A stretch of DNA of 64,000 nt from Ichthyophis bannanicus (taxonomy: Eukaryota > Chordata > Amphibia > Gymnophiona > Ichthyophiidae): positions 385,647,289 through 385,711,288 of the forward strand of contig CM066033.1 of the NCBI GenBank assembly GCA_033557465.1, in the 5' to 3' direction. Both the position numbers and the translations under genes were made by a program. This document shows positions 54,885 through 64,000 of the stretch, in pieces (position 1 is the stretch's first letter; each line of letters opens with the position of its first letter). Under the pieces are notes generated by a model. That model had not been told where the DNA came from and ran no database searches. It saw only the letters and a list, made by a program, of their open reading frames with translations.

Positions 54885-55880
54885 TGATTTATTTATTTAA
54901 CCAGTTTTATATACCACCTTATCCTTCAGTCAAAGTGGTTACAAGACAAGGTATACAAATATAGGTAAAAGCAAGGAAAGGTATTGGGGGGGTATAGGAA
55001 GAATACACAAAACAGGAATACAAATTGTATAAGTACAGGCTTATAGGACCATGAAATTGTATAAATAGAAAAGTCTTAAGCATTTGTCTGAAGTCTTTTA
55101 AGTCTCTTGTTGCCCGCATGCAATCGGGTAAAGTATTCCATAGTTCGGGCGCATATAATGACGGAGCCCTTCTGGATGTTGCCTGATTTGTTTTATGGAA
55201 ATCAAATGGAATAGCAATTCTGTTGTCCATACTGTTTCTAAGCGGTCTCAAGCTAGTATGTTTAATAATTAGGTTTTGAAGGACATTAGCTGAGATTATC
55301 ATTGACGATTTTAAAAATATTCAATGTAGCCTTGAATTTTATATGAGCTTGTATAGGCAGCCAGTGGAGGCTCTGAAGCACTGGAGTGACATGATTGCAT
55401 TTTGCAGAATTAGTAATGATTCTAGCTGCCATATTTTGCACCAATTGAAGGGGTAAATAGATTGAATAGGGAGACCATGATAAATCAAATTTCCATAATC
55501 TAATATAGGCGTGATAATGGTCTTGATTTAAAATTTTGTCTGAGCCTCCTTATGAGTTTCAATTTATAATATGCTTTAGCAGTAGCTTTGTGAATATGAG
55601 AATGTAGGTTTAACTTCATATCTAATGTGATTCCAAGGTATTTTACCTTTTTTTTTTTTTTTTTTTACTTTAATGTAGTTGTCCCGGATGCTGATAGTAG
55701 AAGGGAAGTCAAAGTTTCCTCTAGTTATAAACATGGCCTCTATTTTGTTATAGTTGATTGACATGTTATCACTAAGCCATGCAATCATCTCAACCAAGCA
55801 GTTAGTTATGGTGATGATGTCAGGTGCTTGAATATTTATTGGAGTATAAACCATAATATCATCCACATAGATGTGATATA
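54885..55880 (-). pseudogene. L2-like LINE B, RT C-terminal part (left piece)
   Basis: The minus-strand frame 54919-55302 has the LINE C-terminal signature APELWNTLPDCMRATRDLKDF...LKTFLF. The frame 55576-55866 has the catalytic box (Val-Asp-Asp, preceded by a Tyr codon at about 55867-55869) followed by IMVYTPI and NYNKIEAM. A poly-A/T run at 55650-55666 lies inside. A tail with TATATACCACC is at 54905. The LINE is split by copy 4 just beyond the catalytic box. Confidence 0.83.
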
Positions 55881-58800
55881 GGTATGTTTACTAAACTGCG
55901 TTAACGTTACATACCGCGCGTTATGTAACGTTAACACGCGTTACTGTTACTTAACAATCTTTAACGTCCCCGGCCGCGGTAAACACCACAGAAGGTGGAG
56001 AGACGGCGGAGAGAAAGGGTCAATGGGCAGAGAGTGGGCGGGGAGAGGCCCCTTTCACACTAACGCGTTGAACTGAAGGGCTGAATCCTACTGCGAATGA
56101 AAACCTGCCGTTAGATGCACATTTGCAGGAGAGAGAAACCATTTAAGTGTCAGCAATGTACAGCCAAGGCAGGGAGCCCAAGAAATGTGATAGTAGTGCT
56201 CCATTTTCAGCAACAACATAGTGCCAAAGTATGAATGGCCACTATGGCGATGGTGCAAATGGGGCATAGGGGGCCGCAGGCGGGACATGTAGCATGGGCA
56301 GCTGGGGCACAGGGTGGACCAGGCGGGCGCCTAGGTGGCACATAGGAACATAGAAACCGGAAATCAGCAAGATAGCAGCTGACCAAGGCCAAACACAATC
56401 CACCTATATCTACCTGATTCACCCTAGCCAATAGTTGCTAGGGCACTGACCTGACATCCCCCCAGCCATCCCGCCCCCATGTGAAAGGGACATAATATTG
56501 GTAGGCAGTGATGGGGGGGGATGTGAGGATGTCCATGTATGGCCCCCCACCCCGGGATCTGCTCCCTAGGCGGGCGCCTACCTACACAGTGGATGGCCTG
56601 GGACTGCGCACTACCAGCACCGACAGCAAATGGCCATGTCAGCTTGGCAGGGGGGGGGGTGTGCCCATGCTGGAGGGGGCAGTGCCACCTCCCTGCAGTG
56701 GACCTAGGCTATGCCCTGCATCAGTACGTGGTGTGCAGTGCAATATACAAAGTCTGGCTGAGGAAAAGTACAGGTAGCCCCAGGGACTATTGTGCATCTG
56801 TGGCAACAATGTGGTGCAGTGCACCCAGCCAGTGTGTCCAGAAGCAGAGGGTCACAGGTTCAAGCCCCAGCTGTGGTTCCTGCAGAGCATGTCCCTATGT
56901 TTTACCCTACAATGCAGATACAACAGCAACATGTGCAAAGCCCAAAGCAGCGGCAAACAGGGGTACAAACACCCACCTACACAGGCTCCACAATCCAAAG
57001 ATGCATGGAGAGTCAGGCTGTTGGCCCCAAGCATTGATTAGAAGTTATCACCAGAGCACTACTACTACCCCCTGCACAGTTTAGCAATGTCGGCACTGTG
57101 ATCAGGACCAGTGTGGCGGGCAGGGTTGCCAACCACCCCTATCTTTGTATAATGCTGCAATAGGAGTGAGCGTGTGTGTATGTCTATCCATTGTTCTGTG
57201 GCTGCCCACCCTTCACTGGGCCCAAAATGTCCCACTGTTACCAGCGTTAGCCTGAATAGGTGCATAATGAGGAGCGAGATATTTTGGCTGTGGCCCGGAC
57301 AGGGCAGATTGGCCGGGATGCATCTTCACAGGGTGTGGGGCAATGGCTGGGACACTGTAGTGCCTGACCACCACCTGCATGGACAGGGTGGCCACAGCAT
57401 GGCATGCTGGGAGGGCACTCACTGTGACCGAGCAGTGACCATGGCAGGTCTAGGTTCCCACATAGCGCTCTACACTCTCTGCCTCCAGTGATATATTTGT
57501 GTTCCCCAGTCCTGGGGTCCCAATCACTGAGTTGCCTGCTTGCTGCACATAGTTCCTCTGTGAGCAGGCTGGTGGACTGTCTGCAATTAGACTGTGCATG
57601 GTCAGAACATCTTTAAGGTACAGTCTGACTGTGCTGTCTGCTGGTGACTGACAGATAGTGGTGGGAGGCAGTTGGGGTTTTCCAGACCTAACCCCAGCAT
57701 TGCTGCTGGTCTGCCACTGCTCCAGTCATAGGTATGGCTCCAGCTCACCAACCCTGGAGGGCTGTCTCATACTAACAGGATGGAGGTTGCTTCCCCAGGG
57801 CAGGAGCACCTATTCTTTACCTACAAAAAGGGTGATGTGGGCCCTTTGGGGTATGTAGTATATACCACTGTGACCTATAAAGGCACTGCTACATACACCT
57901 CATGCAATTCTAGGAACCACTCTGCCCTGATAACAGCTGCCCATGTCAGCCAGACCCTAATATGAGGTACACACCAATCTGGCTGGTGTCTGGTCCCACA
58001 TGTGACTGTAGGATACAGATGGGCACCAAATTACCTTTTGGCTGCACTGCAAGGAACACCTGTCACACACTGGTAGTGATGGGGATGTACAGCAGGACCT
58101 ATCTCTAGCACCACATGTACTGCGGACCTAGTGCTGGACACCCATCCTATCCCTCAGGGTGAACACAGACCTGTACAATGACATGGTCTGTAGCTACTCT
58201 GTGCCAGTATCATGCACTGTCAGTTCGTCTTTCCAAGCTGAGGTAACGGAGAGATGCAGACCCCATTTGGTGATCAGCTGTAGACTGCTATTCAGCATGT
58301 GCATTGCATCATGGGTACTGGTGGGGTTACCCTATCCTGGCACTCAGAGCAGACAGTTTGTGCGGTGACCTGCAGTCCTTCTGTAACCAGACATTGCTGT
58401 GACATACACCATGGAGGTATAGCCTACTGGTTAATACAATGCCATTCTTGGCAGTGTTCATGGGTTCAGTTCCTTATTGTTCCCTCCTCTCATGCCTGTC
58501 CTACTCAAATAGTGTGCATGCCTGTAGAGGTCATATTTTTGCAGATCTGTGCTTCCAGCCCATAATACCCTCACCACAATTGCCAACATTCCCTCAGTCC
58601 GTCTATCTGCGTCTGTCAGCTGTATAGAGTCCTGTCTGCCAGTGCAGGCTGCCATCCCATGTCATGCCCTGCTACCCTTTCCTGCATTGCACCTCTTCAT
58701 GCTTGCCTCGCCTGTGCCTGATCTGCATGGCACCACCACTCCTCTGTCCACCTATCATGGTAACTATCCTGCCACCTCCGCCTCCACTGGGGGACACGTA

Positions 58801-59378
58801 TTCCCATCGTCTGCCACCAACTGTTTTTCCGGTACTTTACATTGCCAACACCCTGTGCTGTGGTACAGCTGCCCCACCATGTTTGTCATCAGTACTAGCA
58901 GGCACATGGGATGCCCGCAGATATGGCAGGTCCAGCGGCTCCCACCTCTCCCTCCTTCACTCACCTGTTCATTGCCTTTCCTGAGTGCTCTATCTAGTGT
59001 TAGGGCTACATCTGTCTCTGTTCCGCACAGGTCATGCATGTCATCCTGAGGCACCTTACAGTCCCTAGGGCATACTAACCTAGGACACCATAACCTTGTT
59101 AGGCCACCTTAACCTATGGTTCCTTAGCCCAGGGTGCCTTCTGCGGTGCCTTGTCCAAGGGTGCCTAATATGGCACTTAGCCTAGGAGGCCCTATAGGGC
59201 GCCTTACTGGGCACCTTGCAAGGCGCCTTGCAGGGCGCCTTATAAGGCACCTTGTAATGCTCGTTAGCTGCTACATCTTGCTGTAACGATGCAACGCCCA
59301 CACCTTTATATGGGCATCTGTACCTTTACCGTGGAACCTAATGCGAATGACATTACCGCAGTTTACTAAACATACCCC
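55881..59378 (+). mobile_element. tRNA-module TIR element, copy 4 (divergent)
   Basis: Ends GGTATGTTTACTAAACTGCG and GCAGTTTACTAAACATACCCC, flanked by ATA (55878-55880 and 59379-59381). The left end lacks two G. 3.5 kb, the shortest copy, and it lacks the hAT MITE carried by copies 1, 2, 3 and 5 (empty site near 56940-56950). tRNA-like modules at 56797-56875 and 58415-58480 are recognisable; the palindromic core near 59100-59270 is degenerate. Confidence 0.82.
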
Positions 59379-59665
59379 ATAGTATTTTATATTTTTTTAG
59401 AATGTTGCAGATAGGTTGAATGTAAAAATTGAATAGAATAGAGGAGAAAGACAAACCTTGAGGTACTCCTTGTGCCGTGCTAAAGCATGATTATTTTTGA
59501 TCACCACATTTTATCTGTTGAGTTCTGTTGCTAAGATAGGATTGAAACCATTTCAACGTGTTGCTGCGAAGACCAATTTCATAAAGCCGTTGTATCATTT
59601 TTATATGTGAGACTGTGTCAAAGGCTGTGGATATGTCCATAAAGATTGGGAGAAATCCTTTTATC
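59379..59665 (-). pseudogene. L2-like LINE B, RT N-terminal part (right piece)
   Basis: The minus strand reads DISTAFDTVSHIKMIQRLYE (near 59590-59650) and FQSYLSNRTQQ (near 59515-59550), the fingers/palm region directly upstream of the YVDD box found across copy 4 at 55858-55869. It continues LINE B. The region is truncated at about 59665 by the L1. Confidence 0.8.
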
Positions 59666-60089
59666 CTTTTATGATATCGGCACCCTCTTCTGTGCCTGCG
59701 CCCTGTGTGGCCGCATCACTTGCACAGCGCTTGTGCCTCTGTTAGCATGGAGAGAGAAAAATAAATGCTGGCACTGAGGAATGTACACGGCGAACGCAAG
59801 AAAGCGTTTCATTAGCCAGTGAGAGTTAGCACGTGAACTTGTTTCTGTTTAAATGGCCCAGTGGCGAGGAGGAAATGACATCACCAGCCTGAGCGGCAGC
59901 AAAAGCACGGGACTCCATGAATGCGAAAACTGAAGGCGCACCCCTAGTTACAGAGCGGGGTCTGGAGAGTCGGATAGCAGGGCGAACGGCAAGGCTGTCC
60001 GGGGATGAAAAAAGCTGGCGCTGAACTGAAGGCGTTTGCCTATAAGAGCGCGGCGATGGCGGGCGCCGCGGGGAAAGCCAAGATGGCGG

Positions 60090-61017
60090 CGGTGAGTGCG
60101 GGCAGCGATGAGGAGGCCTCAACGGCGGATAAGCAGCGGGGAGGAGATTTGGAGATACTCTGAGGTGAAATCAAAAGTTGGTTTACCACCATCAGACAGG
60201 ATATGTCAATGTTTAAGGCAGATGTGAGGGGCTGGATGGAAGATCTGCGAGGCGAGATTAGAGAGGTGGGCCAACGTGTGGAAGATCTGGAGAGCAAAGT
60301 GGAAACGCAGGAAAGCACTATGCAGAAACTGCAGAACAGCTTGAGAGCATGGAGGGGGAGCAGGAGGAACTGTGGTCTAAATTGGAAGACTTGGAGAACC
60401 GTTCAAGGAGGGCTAATATTCGACTGAGAGCCATCGCAGAAACTCCTGAGAACTTGGACTGTGCACAAGTAGTGGAAAAAGTTTGTAAACAGCTGGTGCT
60501 GGAGGCTGATATACCGGAGGATAGACTGTGTTGGAAGATAGGGCCCATAGAGCGCTGGGCTCTAAAAAAGGAGGGGTATAATAGAGATATCATTGCCTGC
60601 TTTCATGAATATCACACGAAATATACTGTGGTGGAGGCTGCAAGGAAAGTAAAGAACTTTCATTGGGACAATCAGAGAATTGAGATTTATGCAGATCTCT
60701 CGGCGATTACGGTGAGAAAGAGAAGAGACTTTGCTCAGATTACTAAGAAGCTGCGGGACAGGGCCATTAGATATAAATGGCTATTCCCGTTTGGGTTGCA
60801 ATTTTGTATAGAAGGGGTCACTTCCTATGTGAAAACAACTGAGGAAGCAGTCAAAGCGATGGAGAATGCTGGTTGGACTGAGATACCTGAGATTCAGCAT
60901 ACAAATCGCCCCAAGACAGCGAGGAAGCGGCCAATTGAAAGTGGCTGGAGTAGAGCGCCACAAGGGGACCGGCGGCTACGCAGACAACAGAAGCTTACCG
61001 CGGAACCTGACGGCTGA
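60090..61017 (+). pseudogene. L1 ORF1 (RNA-binding chaperone), frameshifted
   Basis: The N-terminal coiled coil is in frame 60203-60427 (MSMFKADVRGWMEDLRGEIR; then VEDLESKVETQESTMQKLQN). The main part is in frame 60349-61017, with ENRSRRANIRLRAIAE at the junction to the RRM-like domain and a C-terminal region ending at 61017. A 1-nt change near 60345 separates the two frames. A TGA near 60162 precedes the coiled coil. L1 ORF1 forms trimers that coat element RNA. The order and lengths match the family. Confidence 0.83.
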
Positions 61018-61318
61018 GAAGGAGTAGTGGACTCTCTGGAAGATATTACATATTTCATGTGAAGTAAATGGATGAGTGAAGTGTGATGTTAAATATTAAT
61101 AAAGTTTTTGTGGTGGGGGTGACCTTTGAAATTAGTAGGGTAATAGGGGCTCGAGCTGGTGAGTTATGCCTCGAGATATGGAGGTGAGATTGACTTGGAA
61201 GGTGGTGGGGGGGGGGGCCGGGGAGTGGTGGGGGGGAGGGGGGATGGGCTGGGGGGGGGTAAGCCTAGGGACATCCTATCCAAACAGCGAAGGAATAGGG
61301 TAATTGAAGTAGGTTGGG

Positions 61319-64000
61319 ATGATGGATAAATTAAGATTAGTAACGATGAATGTGCGAGGCTTAAACTCCCCGATTAAGAGGCAAAGGGTGTATAAAGTGA
61401 TAAGTAGGCTGCAGGGGGATGTGGTTTTCATTCAGGAGACCCATTTGAAGAAAAAAGATGAGTGGCGGATGGCAAATAAAAACTTTCAGGGACAATGGTT
61501 TGCATCAAATCACATTGAACTCAAGAAAGGGGGGTAGGAATTTTAGCGCGAACGCACATACCATATCAGGTACAGGAAATACAACAGGACAAAGAAGGGC
61601 GCTATATTATGATTAGGATGCAAATAAAGAATCAGAAATTTACTCTGGTAAATATCTATGGTCCTAATGCAGCACAAGGGGCCTTCTTCGTGGAATTGAC
61701 TAAGAGAGTGGCTGAATTTGCAGAGGGGCAACTAATTGTGGGGGGGGATTTTAATTTAACAAGTAATCCTATATTGGATAATTCCAGGGGGAAGGCCCTA
61801 GGGAATGCTAATAGTAGGAGAGCCCTGAAAGCCATGGGGGTGCAGTTGGGAGTGGTGGATGCGTGGCGGGAAATGAACGGGAGAAGAAAGGACTATACAT
61901 ATTGGTCACCCGTGCATGACTCCTTGTCGAGGTTAGACATGGTGTGGGTGGCTCAGACATTAGTACAGGATCTGTGGGGATGTGAGATCAGTGAGAGAAC
62001 GTTGTCGGACCATTCCCCGGTCTGGATAGAGTTTAGGGTGGGGAAAAAGGATCGCAAAGGCTCAGGGTGGTGTCTGAAAGAATTTCTGCTGGAGGTACCT
62101 GAAATTGTTAATCAAGTGAGAGATAGTATTAAAGAATATCTAGAGCTAAATGACACAACAGAGTGCAAAACTGGAACACTTTGGGAATGCCTAAAGGTGG
62201 TGGTGAGAGGAAAGCTGATTGCTATAGGCTCCTATAGGAAGAAGGTGAAAGAGCAACAGAAGCAGACAATTTATGATAAGATAAGGGACTTGGAGAATTT
62301 ACAAAAACTGGGCAAGACGGGTTTGCATGAACTGGCGAGGGCTAGGAAGGAACTAGGTGAGTTGGAGCTAGGGGAGATTAAACATGCCCAAGATCGGCTA
62401 AAACAAGTATTTTTTGAGTGGGGGAATAAACCAAGCAGGATTCTGGCACATCGGCTGAAACCAACAGCGACAGCGAAATTATATAACTAAAATTAAAGAC
62501 GCACAGGGGAAAGATATGAGACAACTGGGGCAGTTGCAAGAGCATTGTGTAGAGTATTATAAACAATTGTATACACCAGATCAGAGAAGCACGCAGAGGG
62601 AGATGGAAGAATTTTTGAGTATGGAGCTTCCGAGTCTGAGTAAGGGGCAAGCAGAACAGCTCTCCCGGCCCATTGAGGTAGGGGAAGTGCTTGCGGTCAT
62701 TAAGACACTGCCGGCTCATAAAGCGCTGGGGCTTGACGGGTTTACCAACAAATTTTATAAAACATTTGGGGAGGAGGTGGGGGTGATACTGACAAGGCTC
62801 TTTAACTCTTTTAAGGAGGAGGGCGAGCTGCCAGAAACAATGAGAACAGCGGGTATTACATTGATCCCAAAAGAGGGGAAAGATTTAACTTTATGTGGCT
62901 CCTATCGCCCCATCTCACTGTTGGGGACGGATTTTAAAATCTATACCAAGCTATTGGCCAGTAGGATATTACCCTATTTACCACAACTGGTACATGAGAA
63001 CCAGTCTGGTTTTGTCCCGGGGAGGCACACGTCCGATAATATACAGAAAGTGTTGAATGCTATGTGGGCAGGCAAGCGAGGGAAGGAACAGATGTTATTA
63101 CTGACAATTGATGCGGAGAAAGCTTTTGATCGGGTATCCTGGCCCTTTCTTTTTAAAGTTCTGGAAAAGATGGGGATAGGAGGGAATTATTTGCGATGGG
63201 TTCAAGCGATCTATAATCAACCGCGGGCGAAGATTCGCATAAATGGCGAATATACGGAGGCATTTGCACTTCGGCGGGGTACGAGGCAGGGGTGCCCGTT
63301 GTCACCGATTTTGTTCGTGCTCTCAATGGAGCCCTTAGCCCAACGGGTGCGAGAGTGTGGGGAGGTGAAGGGGGTTAGGTGGAAGGCCTTGGAAAGTAAA
63401 GTGTCACTCTTTGCGGACGACCTACTGTTCATGTTAACTAACCCGCTGATGTCGTTAACTAAATTGTATGACATCCTTGTGGAATTTGGGGAATACTCGG
63501 GTTTTAGAATTAATGCTACAAAGTCGGAGATTTTGAACATATCGGTACAGGGGGATACCAAGTTACAAATAAAGGAGAGGTTTCCATTTAAATGGGCCAA
63601 GCATAGTATTACATATTTGGGTATAAAATTAACGGCGAGGGAGCAGGACCTGTTTGAGGCGAATTATGGGAGAATGGAAAAAGCATTCAGAAAGGAACTG
63701 GATAGCTGGGGGAGTAAGGGTTTGTCCTGGTACGGGAGGATGTCAGCTGTGAAAATAGTGATTTTTACCTAAGTGGCTCTATCTCTTCACGGTGTTGCCA
63801 ATTTGGGTACCAAAGAGATGTCTTGTGAAATGGCAACAGGGGATTATGAAATATGTGGGGGGCCTGAAAAAGAATAGAGTAGCTTGACTAGAAGAAAGGA
63901 ATGCGGGGGCATGGCTATACTGGATTTAAGGCATTATTGGGAGGCCGCCCAATTGGGTGCTAGTGTGGAATGGTGTGGGGATGAGAAAAGAGTGGGTGCG
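61319..64000 (+). pseudogene. L1 ORF2 endonuclease and reverse transcriptase, frameshifted and partial
   Basis: Endonuclease: RLVTMNVRGLNSP at the start, the catalytic Glu in VFIQETHLKK, then a frame change in the G run at 61529-61534. The frame 61609-62490 has VNIYGPN, GGDFNLT, SRLDMVWVA and SDHSPVWIEF. A 1-nt shift near 62487 leads to the RT frame 62516-63772 with SYRPISLLGTDFKIYTKLLA, QSGFVPGRHTSDNIQ, DAEKAFDRV, QGCPLSPILF and the catalytic FADD (63410-63421). A further shift near 63766 precedes the connector region (about 63770-64000), which continues out of the window. All key active-site residues seen are intact; the frameshifts alone disable it. Confidence 0.87.

Larger units (their letters stand above)
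59670..64000 (+). mobile_element. L1 LINE (ORF1 and ORF2), runs off the window
   Basis: The 5' leader from about 59670 contains AAGATGGCGGCGG near 60078. ORF1 lies at about 60090-61017 and ORF2 from about 61319. The intergenic 61020-61318 includes G-rich runs at 61206-61258. The 3' end is outside the window. Coding regions show few lesions, so it is a fairly young copy. Confidence 0.88.

Noticed and set aside
58549..59049. 166-codon frame in copy 4 as a gene
   Set aside because: No counterpart frame in the other copies and no recognisable motif; it is chance openness in C-rich sequence.

Overview
The window is intergenic DNA from a large, repeat-rich vertebrate genome. I found no host gene, rRNA or true tRNA gene. 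The mix is CR1 and L2-like LINEs, L1, a DIRS tyrosine-recombinase retrotransposon, a Penelope/Neptune-like element, a Polinton/Maverick (adintovirus-like) element, hAT non-autonomous elements, Harbinger-like elements with 3-bp target duplications and a tRNA-derived SINE. That mix fits an amphibian, perhaps a caecilian. This assignment is inference from repeat content only; no species-specific sequence was recognised.

Layout. 1-1788: unassigned. 1792-10435: two copies, in opposite orientation and abutting, of a large (about 3.5-5 kb) non-coding element with termini like GGGGTATGTTTACTAAA, 3-bp TTA/TAA target duplications and several tRNA-like modules (called here the 'tRNA-module TIR element', copies 1-5). 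10436-13440: unassigned sequence with small hAT MITEs. 13441-35780: copy 5, which hosts a 5'-truncated LINE (13712-14910) and a Polinton-type element (15491-33064). 35880-40255: L2-like LINE on the minus strand carrying a hAT element and a LINE tail. 40725-53600: a near full-length CR1 on the minus strand, broken by an L1 (which itself holds a Penelope-like element, which holds another LINE tail), by copy 3 and by a second CR1. 54885-59665: L2-like LINE on the minus strand, split by copy 4. 59670-64000: an L1 on the plus strand running off the window.

The most unusual object is the Polinton at 15491-33064. It is flanked by a perfect 6-bp target duplication (ACCGTG) but is a giant hairpin: a 4.8-kb left arm, a 518-bp loop and an inverted right arm. 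Both arms carry the N-terminal half of a protein-primed type B DNA polymerase, and the loop carries motif A. The right arm later received a hAT element (8-bp duplication CTCTATAA) and a DIRS element (about 6.2 kb) and lost about 0.72 kb of the exonuclease region. This looks like a snap-back, internally deleted derivative that integrated as one unit.

The second notable system is the tRNA-module element family. Its copies share an inverted pair of Pol III-like A/B-box modules flanking a palindrome, have no recognisable protein, and act as landing sites for most other insertions. All coding sequences here belong to mobile elements, and nearly all carry stops or frameshifts. The nesting gives a clear relative chronology of insertions.
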